From Streptomyces vinaceus (lineage in GTDB: Bacteria; Actinomycetota; Actinomycetes; Streptomycetales; Streptomycetaceae), in NCBI RefSeq assembly GCF_008704935.1, contig NZ_CP023692.1:5485001-5549000 (forward strand): 64,000 nt of DNA, in the 5' to 3' direction. The position numbers and the translations under genes were made by a program. Positions 56,450 to 64,000 of the stretch are shown here, piece after piece (positions within the stretch are counted from its first letter, which is position 1; the number at the start of each line of letters is the position of its first letter). The notes below the pieces were generated by a model, which was not told the origin of the DNA, searched no databases, and saw only the letters and a program-made list of their open reading frames with translations.

Positions 56450-57007
56450 TCAGGGATCGAGGCGGTTCACGGCGGTGGTGGTCGTCCGCCTGAAGGCGGC
56501 GACGGGGGCGTCGCCCAGGTCGCCCATCTGACCCCACTGGACGACGGTCACGGTGGCGCCGTCGCGTCCGATGCCGAAGAGGTGCACGCCGGGCTCGGAG
56601 TCGGGGATCGAGGTGTGCACGCCGTAGACGTGGGCGCCCTCCTCGACGGGGAGGGCGCCGTAGTCCGTGGAGCCGGCCGTTCCCTCCGGGTGCTCCCGCA
56701 GCCAGTCCGCGGCGCAGGCGGCGACGGCCCGCTCCAGGTTCCGGGCCAGCCGGGCGGCCGCCGCGTCGGAGGAGGCCCGTACGGAGACCTGTACGGCGCC
56801 GGTGTCGAGGTCGGTCCCGAACCGCCGGTGCCAGCTCCCGGCGGCCGGAAGCACCCCGTCCAGGCAGAACGGGGCCGTCTCGGGCAGCCCCTTGGTGATC
56901 TTCCCGGCATGCCAGGGCGAGGTGGGATGCGGCGGCAGATCGGCGGCGCCGAGGAATCCGGGGGCGGCGAGCGTGAGCGCGATGACGGCGGCGAGGCCCT
57001 GGAGCAC
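56450..57007 (-). CDS. Secreted or membrane-anchored protein of unknown function
   Basis: Protein of 185 aa from GTG 57007 (GGGGGAG upstream). N-terminal hydrophobic stretch LQGLAAVIALTLAAPGFLGA, then a globular domain with a Cys pair (APFCLDG, ACAADWL). No family recognised. Same strand as the DUF6343-type gene, 25 bp upstream of it. Confidence 0.65.
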   Translation of the reverse strand: MLQGLAAVIALTLAAPGFLGAADLPPHPTSPWHAGKITKGLPETAPFCLDGVLPAAGSWHRRFGTDLDTGAVQVSVRASSDAAAARLARNLERAVAACAADWLREHPEGTAGSTDYGALPVEEGAHVYGVHTSIPDSEPGVHLFGIGRDGATVTVVQWGQMGDLGDAPVAAFRRTTTTAVNRLDP

Positions 57008-57253
57008 GGTGGTTTCTCCCCCTGCGGCAGCTGGTGCGGTGCCCCTGCCTTCCCCACCCCGGGGACGGCTCAAACGCCCGCCGGTCCCCGCTCCGGCACG
57101 CTCCGGCACACTGCGGCCCGCTGCCGACGGCTCCGGCCCCGCGGTCGGCGTCCGCGCAGCCCGGCGGCGTTGTCAGTGCCCCCACCTAGACTCGACGGCA
57201 GACGGGAACCCCGTCCACATCCGAGCGCGCCGCGAGGGAGAGGAGCCGACACC

Positions 57254-60139
57254 GTGACACCGCGTACGCCCGCGCAGCCGCCCACGACCGCGCTCCTGCG
57301 CCACCCCGCCGTGTTCCTCCCCGCCGCCGTCCCCCGCGAGGCCCGCTTCGCCTTCTGGGCCCCCGACGGGGACGCCCTCCCGGAGGAGGAAGGCGCCGGG
57401 ACCCCGGCCCCGCTCACCGTCGTCCGCCCCCACGGCCAGGGGATCCGCACCCGCAGCGTCCCCTCCCGCACCCTCCCCGTCGCCGACGCCCTGCCCCTCC
57501 TCGTCCGCGCCCCCCGCAGCCCCGCCGCGCATCCCGCCACCCGCGCCTGGGGCACCGCCGCGCTGCACGCGCTCGCGCTCGCCGCCCGCGGCCGGCTCCT
57601 GCCCGGCGTCACCCCCGACGGGATCGACGCCTGGCGGGCCGGCCCGCTCGACGCCGAGGACGTCGGCCACCTGCGCGCCGTGGCCGCCGCCCTGCCCTAC
57701 GAGGGGTACGCGACCCCCCTGACCGGCCGCCGCCCCCTCCAGGTGCCCGAACCGGAGGCGTTGGTACGGGCGTTCCTGGATGCCGTCGCCGACACCCTGC
57801 CCCGCACCCCGGCCGCGCCGGTGGCCGCCGGGCGGCCCTTCGCCGCGCGGGAGCCCCAGCGGGTGCCAGGGATACAGGAGTGGGCCGCGCAGGTCGCGGC
57901 CGGCGCCGACGCCGGGGTCGGGATCTCGCTGCGGCTCGACCTGTCCTCGTTCAGCCTCTTCGACCGGCCCGACGACCCCGTCGGCACCGACGACCCCGAC
58001 GGTACGGGGGACACCGGGACCGCCGAGGTCCGTCGCGCGGGCGCCGCCGTGGTCCAGGTGCACAGCCTCGCCGACCCCACCCTCGTCACCGACGCCGGGC
58101 TGCTGTGGGCCGGGGCGGCCGCCGCCGGGTTCGGGCCGCGCGCCCGGATCGACGCCGTACTGGCGCTGCGCCGGGCCGCCCGGGTCTGGCCGCCGCTGCT
58201 GCGGCTGCTGGACCAGCCCGTCCCGGATGTCCTCGCCCTCTCCGACCCGGAGCTCGAAGACCTCCTCGGCCGGGCCGCGAGCCGGCTGGCGGCCGCCGGG
58301 GTCCTGGTCCACTGGCCGCGCGAGCTGGCCCGTTCACTGTCCGCGACCGCGGTCGTACGGTCCACCGCGCCCGGCTCCGCCACCGACGGCACCGCCTTCT
58401 TCGACGCCGGCCACCTCTTCGCCTTCTCCTGGGAGCTCGCGCTGGGCGGCGACCGGCTCACCCCGGGGGAGATGGACGCCCTGGCGCAGGCGCACCGGCC
58501 CGTGGTGCGGCTGCGGGACCAGTGGGTGCGGGTCGATCCGGAGCTGGTGCGCAAGGCGCGCAAGCGGGAGCTGGGCCTGCTGGACCCGGTGGACGCGCTG
58601 GCCGCCGTACTGACGGGGACGGCCGAGGTCGACGGGGAGCCGGTGGAGGCGGTCCCGGTGGGTGCGCTGGCCGCTCTGCGGGAGCGGCTGACCGGCGAAC
58701 TGGCCCCGTTGCCGCAGCCCGCCGCCCTGAAGGCCACCCTGCGCGACTACCAGGCCCGCGGCCTGGCCTGGCTCGACCTGATGACCTCGCTCGGCCTCGG
58801 CGGCTGCCTCGCCGACGACATGGGTCTGGGCAAGACGGTCACGCTGATCGCGCTTCACCTGCACCGGGACCGCCCCGAGCCGACGCTCGTCGTCTGCCCC
58901 GCGTCGCTGCTGGGCAACTGGCAGCGCGAGATCGAGAAGTTCGCGCCCGGAGTCGCCGTGCGCCGCTTCCACGGCGGCAGCCGCAGCCTGGACGGGCTGG
59001 CCGGCGGGTTCGTCCTCACCACGTACGGGACGATGCGCGCCAGCGCGGCCCGGCTGGCCGAGCAGCCCTGGGGCATGGTCGTCGCCGACGAGGCACAGCA
59101 CGTGAAGAACCCGCATTCGGCGACGGCGAAGGCGCTGCGCACGATCCCTGCGCCGGCCCGGGTGGCACTGACCGGCACCCCGGTGGAGAACAACCTCTCC
59201 GAGCTGTGGGCGCTGCTCGACTGGACCACGCCCGGGCTGCTGGGCCCGCTGACGGCGTTCCGGGCCCGGCACGCCCGCCCGGTGGAGCACCAGCAGGAGG
59301 AGGACGGGGGCAACGAGGCGGCGGTGGCCCGGCTGGCCGCGCTCGTGCGGCCGTTCCTGCTGCGGCGCAAGAAGTCGGACCCGGGGATCGCCCCCGAGCT
59401 CCCGCCGAAAACGGAAACCGATCATCCGGTCTCGCTCACGCGCGAGCAGGCCTCGCTCTACCAGGCCGCGGTGGAGGAGGCGATGGCCGTGATCGAGGCG
59501 AGCGAGGGCATCGAGCGGCGCGGCATGATCATGAAGTTGCTGGCCTCGCTCAAGCAGATCTGCAACCACCCCGCGCAGTACCTGAAGGAGGAGCAGCCCC
59601 GGATCCCGCACCGCTCGGGCAAGCTGGCCCTGCTGGACGAGCTGCTGGACACGATCCTCGCGGAGGACGGCGCGGTGCTGGTCTTCACCCAGTACGTGAC
59701 CATGGCCCGGATCATCGAGCGGCACCTGGCCGCCCGCGGGATCTCCCACCAGCTCCTGCACGGCGGAACGCCCGTGGCGCGCCGGGAGGAGCTCGTGGAC
59801 CGCTTCCAGTCGGGCGAAGTCCCGGTCTTCCTGCTCTCGTTGAAGGCGGCGGGCACGGGGCTGAACCTCACGCGGGCCGGCCATGTCATCCACTTCGACC
59901 GCTGGTGGAACCCGGCGGTGGAGGAGCAGGCCACCGACCGCGCCTACCGGATCGGCCAGACGCAGCCCGTCCAGGTCCACCGGATCATCGCCGAGGGCAC
60001 CGTGGAGGACCGGATCGCCGAAATGCTGGAGGCGAAGCGGGCGCTGGCCGATGCCGTGCTCGGCTCGGGGGAGTCGGCGCTGACGGAGCTGACCGATCGC
60101 GAGCTGGCCGACCTCGTCTCGCTGCGCAGGCCCGCATGA
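57254..60139 (+). CDS. SNF2-family DEAD/DEAH helicase (HepA-like)
   Basis: Large ATPase of 961 aa. A ~480-residue N-terminal region of the SNF2-helicase-associated type precedes the motor: Walker A DDMGLGKT (about 520-527), DEAQHVKN (about 612), TGTPVENNLSELW, and the C-terminal lobe with SLKAAGTGLNLT, FDRWWNPAVEEQATDRAYRIGQ. GTG 57254 follows GGAGAGGAG. Acts as a DNA translocase/remodeller, possibly in repair or foreign-DNA control. Linked to a SWIM-finger gene by a duplicated ATGA junction. Confidence 0.92.
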   Translation: MTPRTPAQPPTTALLRHPAVFLPAAVPREARFAFWAPDGDALPEEEGAGTPAPLTVVRPHGQGIRTRSVPSRTLPVADALPLLVRAPRSPAAHPATRAWGTAALHALALAARGRLLPGVTPDGIDAWRAGPLDAEDVGHLRAVAAALPYEGYATPLTGRRPLQVPEPEALVRAFLDAVADTLPRTPAAPVAAGRPFAAREPQRVPGIQEWAAQVAAGADAGVGISLRLDLSSFSLFDRPDDPVGTDDPDGTGDTGTAEVRRAGAAVVQVHSLADPTLVTDAGLLWAGAAAAGFGPRARIDAVLALRRAARVWPPLLRLLDQPVPDVLALSDPELEDLLGRAASRLAAAGVLVHWPRELARSLSATAVVRSTAPGSATDGTAFFDAGHLFAFSWELALGGDRLTPGEMDALAQAHRPVVRLRDQWVRVDPELVRKARKRELGLLDPVDALAAVLTGTAEVDGEPVEAVPVGALAALRERLTGELAPLPQPAALKATLRDYQARGLAWLDLMTSLGLGGCLADDMGLGKTVTLIALHLHRDRPEPTLVVCPASLLGNWQREIEKFAPGVAVRRFHGGSRSLDGLAGGFVLTTYGTMRASAARLAEQPWGMVVADEAQHVKNPHSATAKALRTIPAPARVALTGTPVENNLSELWALLDWTTPGLLGPLTAFRARHARPVEHQQEEDGGNEAAVARLAALVRPFLLRRKKSDPGIAPELPPKTETDHPVSLTREQASLYQAAVEEAMAVIEASEGIERRGMIMKLLASLKQICNHPAQYLKEEQPRIPHRSGKLALLDELLDTILAEDGAVLVFTQYVTMARIIERHLAARGISHQLLHGGTPVARREELVDRFQSGEVPVFLLSLKAAGTGLNLTRAGHVIHFDRWWNPAVEEQATDRAYRIGQTQPVQVHRIIAEGTVEDRIAEMLEAKRALADAVLGSGESALTELTDRELADLVSLRRPA

Positions 60140-60179
60140 CCACGGCGCGGAGGCCAGCATGACCACGGCGCGGAGGCTC
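60134..60179 (+). repeat. 23-bp tandem duplication at the helicase/SWIM gene junction
   Basis: Two copies of a 23-bp unit beginning GCATGACCACGGCGCGGAGG (60134 and 60157), differing at two bases near their ends; a partial third begins at 60180. The unit resembles the end of the helicase gene itself (GCGCAGGCCCGCATGA), so it probably arose by duplication of the stop/start overlap. Confidence 0.95.
60136..60162 (+). CDS. 8-codon mini-ORF 1
   Basis: ATG overlaps the helicase TGA as ATGA; encodes MTTARRPA and ends in a TGA overlapping the next ATG. Probably a coupling device, if translated at all. Confidence 0.35.
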   Translation: MTTARRPA

Positions 60180-60185
60180 GCATGA
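60159..60185 (+). CDS. 8-codon mini-ORF 2
   Basis: Second repeat copy. ATG overlaps the stop of mini-ORF 1; encodes MTTARRLA and ends in a TGA overlapping the SWIM gene ATG. Confidence 0.35.
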   Translation: MTTARRLA

Positions 60186-61387
60186 TCACAGCGAGGGAGG
60201 ACCGCCGCCGGACCTTCGAGACGGTGCCGGCCGGGGTGGAGGCCACCAGCTGGTGGGGCCGTGCCTGGGTGTCGGCGCTCGAAGAGGCGTCCGGCGACCC
60301 GGCGCGCCTGGCCCGGGGACACGCGTACGCGGCCGAGGGCCATGTCGACGCGGTCACGGTCACCCCCGGCCGGATCGTGGCGTACGTGCGGGGCAGCCGC
60401 GCCCGCCCGTACCGCACCGAGCTGGCCCTGAGCCCCTTCGCGGACGCGGAGTGGAGCGAGCTCCTGGAGGAGGTCGCCGCGGACCCCACGGCCCTCGCGA
60501 GCCTGCTGGAGCGGGAGGTTCCGCAGTCCCTGGCGGGATCGGTGCTGCCCGGTGCCGGCGAGCTCGTCGCGCGCTGCTCCTGCCCCGACACCGCCCGGCC
60601 GCCGTGCAAGCACGCCGCGGCCCTCTGCTACCGGGCGGCCCGCCTCCTCGACGAGGACCCGTTCGTCCTGCTGCTCCTGCGCGGCCGGGGAGAGCGGGAG
60701 CTCCTGGACGAGCTGACCCGCCGCAACGCCGCCCACGCCGCCCGTGAACAGCCCGACGCCGCACCGGACTTCCCCGGGGTGCCGGCCCGCGCCGCGCTGG
60801 CCCGCACCGGGATGCCGCCGCTGCCGGCCCCGCTGCCCGCGCCGGCCGCCGTGGGCCTCCCGCCCGCGTACCCGGCCGACCCGGCGGCCCCCGATCCGCT
60901 GGCCTTGGACCAGCTCGCCACCGACGCCGCCGCCCGCGCCTTCGCGCTGCTCACCACCGCCGAGGACCCGATCGCCGGGCTCACGCTCTGGCAGGACGCC
61001 GTGCGCCTGGCCTCCGCGCACCACACGGCCGGCCTGACCGGCGCGGCCCGCACCCTCTACCGGGACCTGGCCCGCGCCACCGGCCGCACCACCACCGACC
61101 TGGCCCGCGCCGCGGCGGCCTGGCGTCAGGGCGGGCGGGCCGGGCTCGCCGCGCTCGAAGAGCCCTGGGACCCGCCCGCCGGTCCCTTCGACCGGGCGCG
61201 CCCGGCCCTCATCGCCGCAGCGCAGGGCGCCTTCCGCCCCGAGCGCAACCGCCTCACCGCGCGCACCCGCCAGCTCCGCCTGGGCCGCGACGGCCTCTGG
61301 TACGCCTACGAGTCCCGCCCGGACACCGAGGACTGGTGGCCCACGGGCGCCCCCGCGGCCGACCCCCTCACCGCCCTGCGCCGCTGA
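60182..61387 (+). CDS. SWIM zinc-finger protein
   Basis: Protein of 401 aa. The SWIM motif CSCP...CKHAAAL is at about residues 131-146. N-terminal SWWGRAWVSALEE and RLARGHAYAAEGHV are typical of bacterial proteins paired with SNF2 helicases, where the finger probably binds DNA or the helicase. A C-terminal region rich in Ala/Pro follows, ending in a helical domain. GCGGAGG precedes the ATG. Its last 20 bp overlap the convergent HAD gene. Confidence 0.88.
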   Translation: MITAREDRRRTFETVPAGVEATSWWGRAWVSALEEASGDPARLARGHAYAAEGHVDAVTVTPGRIVAYVRGSRARPYRTELALSPFADAEWSELLEEVAADPTALASLLEREVPQSLAGSVLPGAGELVARCSCPDTARPPCKHAAALCYRAARLLDEDPFVLLLLRGRGERELLDELTRRNAAHAAREQPDAAPDFPGVPARAALARTGMPPLPAPLPAPAAVGLPPAYPADPAAPDPLALDQLATDAAARAFALLTTAEDPIAGLTLWQDAVRLASAHHTAGLTGAARTLYRDLARATGRTTTDLARAAAAWRQGGRAGLAALEEPWDPPAGPFDRARPALIAAAQGAFRPERNRLTARTRQLRLGRDGLWYAYESRPDTEDWWPTGAPAADPLTALRR

Positions 61388-61916
61388 CCTCCGCCGCCCA
61401 GCGCGTCAACGTGGTGAAATCGCGCTCGCGCAGTCCGTGGCGGGCATGGATGGTGAGGAGGAGGGCCGGAGCCGGGTGGTGGGCCTCGATCCAGGCGCGG
61501 TCCTGCGGGGTGATCATGTCGTCGACCCAGGCGAAGGGACGGCCCGCGGCCCAGTCGAGGAGCGGGCGGGTCTTCCAGAAGAGGCCGTCGGGGTCGTGGG
61601 CGAAGAGTTCCGGCCATTCGATGACGGGAAGATCGCCGGGTAGCCCGATGTGCGGGGCGATCATCGTGTTGGCCTGGTGCATCCAGGCGGTGGCCCACGT
61701 GAGTTCGAACGGCAGGGCCAGCAGGCGGGCGCCGTGCGCGGGGTGCAGGCGGACCCGCAGCCCGCGCCGCGCGCTGCGCGATCCGGGGTCCCGGCGGGAC
61801 ATCCAGTCCGCCGGATGCATCCGGTGACTCGCGTACCCCCGCAGCCCCGCGAGGCGCGAGCGGAAGGGGTTCAGCGGGCCGTCCACGTCGAGGAGCAGGA
61901 GCGGGCGTTCAGTCAT
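61368..61916 (-). CDS. HAD-domain protein
   Basis: Protein of 182 aa beginning RPLLLLDVDGPLNP (HAD motif I with both Asp), later FAWVDDMITPQDRAWI (motif IV). This matches the HAD domain described from Swiss-army-knife RNA-repair proteins. Likely a phosphatase or end-processing enzyme; substrate unknown. ATG 61916. Confidence 0.8.
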   Translation of the reverse strand: MTERPLLLLDVDGPLNPFRSRLAGLRGYASHRMHPADWMSRRDPGSRSARRGLRVRLHPAHGARLLALPFELTWATAWMHQANTMIAPHIGLPGDLPVIEWPELFAHDPDGLFWKTRPLLDWAAGRPFAWVDDMITPQDRAWIEAHHPAPALLLTIHARHGLRERDFTTLTRWAAEVSGAGR

Positions 61917-61964
61917 GAAGTAGCCATTACCCAGTACACGATGGGGTGAAATGCCTATCGCCTC

Positions 61965-61981
61965 TATAACCCGAACGGGTT
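61965..61981 (+). promoter_or_regulatory. Possible chaplin promoter with palindrome
   Basis: TATAAC (61965-61970) overlaps AACCCG-AA-CGGGTT (61968-61981), about 63 bp before the chaplin ATG. No convincing -35. The palindrome could be an operator. Confidence 0.4.
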
Positions 61982-62043
61982 TACCGCGTTGTTTCCGGTG
62001 CGGGTGCAGCGCCCGTGAACTCCTCCGGAAGGCAGGGAAACTC

Positions 62044-62745
62044 ATGCGTCACAGTCGTCGGAATGGCTTGATCGCGGCGGTGGTTGCGGGAGGCGGACTG
62101 GCGGTCGCGGGTGTCGGCGGGTTCGCCTACGCCGATGCGGACGCGGGCGGGCAGGCGGAGCGCTCGCCGGGGCTGCTGTCGGGGAATCTGGTCCAACTGC
62201 CCGTGCACACCCCGGTGAACGTGTGCGGCAACACCGTGAGCGTGGTCGGGCTGCTCAACTCGGCATCGGGCAACCGCTGCGCCAACCAGGGCGCTGGCGG
62301 CGACGGGCATCCAGGGTCGGGGTCCTCGCATCCTTCGAAACCTGGAACCGGGGCCGGCAGCGGCTCCCACACGGGTGGGGGAGCCCATGCCGAAGGGGGA
62401 GGAAAGGATTCGCCGGGGCTGCTGTCCGGCAACGGGATCCAGCTCCCGGTCGACGTCCCGGTCAACATCAGCGGCAACTCGGTGAACGTCGTCGGGATCG
62501 GCAACGGCTCCACCGGCAACACGTCCGTCAACGGGGACGAGCCCAGCGGGGGGAAGCCGCCGCAGCAGCAACCGCAGCCGAAGCCGACCCCCGTCGTCGA
62601 GCCGCCCGTCACCCGGGCCGCGCCCCCGCAGCACGGCCCGGCGCTCGCCCACACCGGGGCCGACGGCGCCGGCTACCTGCTGCCCGGCGGCGGGGCGCTG
62701 CTGCTGGGCGGGGTGCTGCTCTACCGCCGTTTCCGCCTCCGGTAA
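62044..62745 (+). CDS. Long chaplin with LAxTG anchor
   Basis: Surface protein of 233 aa. After a signal peptide come two chaplin domains, SPGLLSGNLVQLPVHTPVNV (about 41-78) and SPGLLSGNGIQLPVDVPVNI (about 123-160), then a Pro/Gln linker, LAHTG at 201-205, a hydrophobic helix and basic tail. Layout is that of ChpA-C, which are wall-attached and coat aerial hyphae with amyloid. Domain 1 has the usual Cys pair; domain 2 has Ser in place of both. GGAAGG precedes the ATG. Confidence 0.92.
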   Translation: MRHSRRNGLIAAVVAGGGLAVAGVGGFAYADADAGGQAERSPGLLSGNLVQLPVHTPVNVCGNTVSVVGLLNSASGNRCANQGAGGDGHPGSGSSHPSKPGTGAGSGSHTGGGAHAEGGGKDSPGLLSGNGIQLPVDVPVNISGNSVNVVGIGNGSTGNTSVNGDEPSGGKPPQQQPQPKPTPVVEPPVTRAAPPQHGPALAHTGADGAGYLLPGGGALLLGGVLLYRRFRLR

Positions 62746-63426
62746 TCAGCCCCGGAGCTCCGCGCCCGGGGCGGGCGGGAGCCTGCGCCAGGCGTCCAGG
62801 ATCGCGTCGATCCGGGGGGCCAGCCGGGCCCGGGCGGCGAACCGCGGGACGCCCGCCATCAGCAGGGCGTCGTACTCGGTGTCGGTGTGCCGGACCGCCG
62901 CCCGGACCGCCACCGACACCGCCTGCTCGTCGAGGGCCCGGCCCGCCGCCGTACGGCCCACCCGGCCGCTGCCGCGCAGCGAGGCATGGGTGGCTATCGC
63001 CACCGCCCGCTCGGCCGGGCACCCCGGGAACAGCCGCACGATCTCGGCCGCGAAGGCCGCCGTGAACCGGGTGTCCTCCACCGCGCGGCGCAGCCGGTCG
63101 CGCTCCCGGCGGCGGGCCCGCGCCTCGGCGTCCGCGAGGCAGGCGCGCTCCGCGAGGGCCAGGGCGGGGTCCTCGACCAAGAGCCCCTGTCGCTCGTAGC
63201 GGCGGCGCCGCTTGTTGAAGCGGACGACGACGGCCGAGAGCGAACTCGCCTCCCGGGCCCGCCGGGTGAGGGCGGCGTCCCCGCGCGGCAGGTAGACCAG
63301 GTGCCCGAGGTCGGCGCAGTCCAGGCAGCGGGGCACACCGACCTCGCGGACGAGATGCCGCAGCGGCCCCTGCCGGCACTCCGCGCAGTGGATCTGCTTC
63401 AGCGACTCGAAGACCACGAGGCTCAT
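62746..63426 (-). CDS. DUF2293-domain protein
   Basis: Protein of 226 aa. An N-terminal four-Cys zinc knuckle (CAEC...CLDC, about 17-38) is followed by a charged helical region and a C-terminal DUF2293 segment (AVRHTDTEYDALLMAGVPR). ATG 63426 begins at the first conserved residues. It abuts the chaplin stop, convergent. Function unknown. Confidence 0.8.
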   Translation of the reverse strand: MSLVVFESLKQIHCAECRQGPLRHLVREVGVPRCLDCADLGHLVYLPRGDAALTRRAREASSLSAVVVRFNKRRRRYERQGLLVEDPALALAERACLADAEARARRRERDRLRRAVEDTRFTAAFAAEIVRLFPGCPAERAVAIATHASLRGSGRVGRTAAGRALDEQAVSVAVRAAVRHTDTEYDALLMAGVPRFAARARLAPRIDAILDAWRRLPPAPGAELRG

Positions 63427-63578
63427 GACGATGTGATACCGCTGTCCGGTCCGCTTATCACCTTGCCGAAAATGGCGGTTGAGGTTTCGCCAACTTTCCC
63501 CGATGGCCGGATGCCCCTCTACCGTGAGCAGTTGGGGCTGCGGTAATGCCGTGATGCCCATGGGGGAGGGGTGCATAC

Positions 63579-63953
63579 ATGGGTGGATGGCAGCCGACGG
63601 CGCGGCTCGTGCGGGCCGGAGAAGGCGGGGCGGAGGGCCTCGCGGGCCGGGAGGTCGTCATAGAACCGGGCGGCTGCACCGGCTGGCACTTCCACCGCGT
63701 CCCGCTGATCGCGCTCGTCAAGTCCGGGACGCTGACCCGGATCCTGCACGACAACTCGGTCGTCGTGCACCGCCCCGGCACCAGCTTCGTCGAACCCCCC
63801 GGCGCGGAGCACCTGCACCTCGGCCGCAACCTCGGCTCCGTACCGGTCGTGCTGTACGTGACCTGCACGCTCGCCGAGGACGAGGCCTTCTCCATACCCG
63901 CGGACGCCCCGGCAGGCGCCGAACCCTGCGCCTGCCGGGGGAGCCTGCCGTGA
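63579..63953 (+). CDS. Cupin-domain protein
   Basis: Single small cupin of 124 aa. The first cupin motif is GWHFHRVPLIALVKSGTL (His-x-His as metal ligands); PGTSFVEPPGAEHLHLGRN is the second. A Cys pair (CACRG) lies near the end. GGGGGAGGGG lies upstream. Substrate unknown; could be a sensor or small dioxygenase. Confidence 0.82.
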   Translation: MGGWQPTARLVRAGEGGAEGLAGREVVIEPGGCTGWHFHRVPLIALVKSGTLTRILHDNSVVVHRPGTSFVEPPGAEHLHLGRNLGSVPVVLYVTCTLAEDEAFSIPADAPAGAEPCACRGSLP

Positions 63954-64000
63954 CCCGGTCCGCCCGGCGCGACGGGGTGCGCGGCGCCCCGCCTCCCGCT

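Overview
The window reads as chromosomal DNA of a Streptomyces or very close relative. G+C is about 70% or higher. GTG/TTG starts and GTGA/ATGA gene overlaps are common. The lineage markers are a long chaplin, two LAxTG sortase-type surface proteins, a small SPW_0924-type protein, an ANTAR response regulator and the polA / rpsA / coaE housekeeping block.

1-12.3 kb is a catabolic island that matches the KstR2 regulon for the steroid C/D-ring remnant HIP: a fadE30-like dehydrogenase (cut by the left edge), ipdF-like SDR, kstR2 and fadA6 on one side, and echA20-ipdA-ipdB-ipdC plus two further SDRs on the other. Two near-identical palindromes in the two divergent promoter gaps look like KstR2 operators. 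A cold-shock block (cspA with an attenuator-like leader, then a DEAD-box RNA helicase) and a secreted tyrosine phosphatase lie between the two arms.

12.3-30.4 kb is mixed: a decayed membrane-protein gene, a zinc-metallopeptidase-like protein divergent from a secreted trypsin, a NarL-type two-component system, chorismate mutase, aminopeptidase N, an orphan decarboxylase/N-monooxygenase pair resembling the first two siderophore steps, an ALF-repeat surface protein, a Tat-exported 5'-nucleotidase, a GH16 glucanase with a ricin-type lectin domain, a SIMPL protein, a GNAT and pyruvate kinase.

30.4-45.7 kb holds an HTH-LAGLIDADG protein beside tRNA-Leu(CAA), a PdtaR-like ANTAR regulator, a complete liv branched-chain amino acid ABC transporter (livK, then livHMGF chained by GTGA overlaps), a hotdog thioesterase, an FdhF/YdeP-type molybdoenzyme, polA and a DUF4184 membrane protein.

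45.7-64 kb holds a lytic transglycosylase with a long Pro-Thr tail, SPW_0924 and DUF3068 proteins, hrpB, a methyltransferase, rpsA with a strong promoter and a long leader, a PAC2 protein, coaE, a TPR protein, a SNF2 helicase joined to a SWIM-finger gene through a tandemly duplicated ATGA junction, a HAD protein, a long chaplin, a DUF2293 protein and a cupin. I saw no insertion sequence, CRISPR array or prophage.
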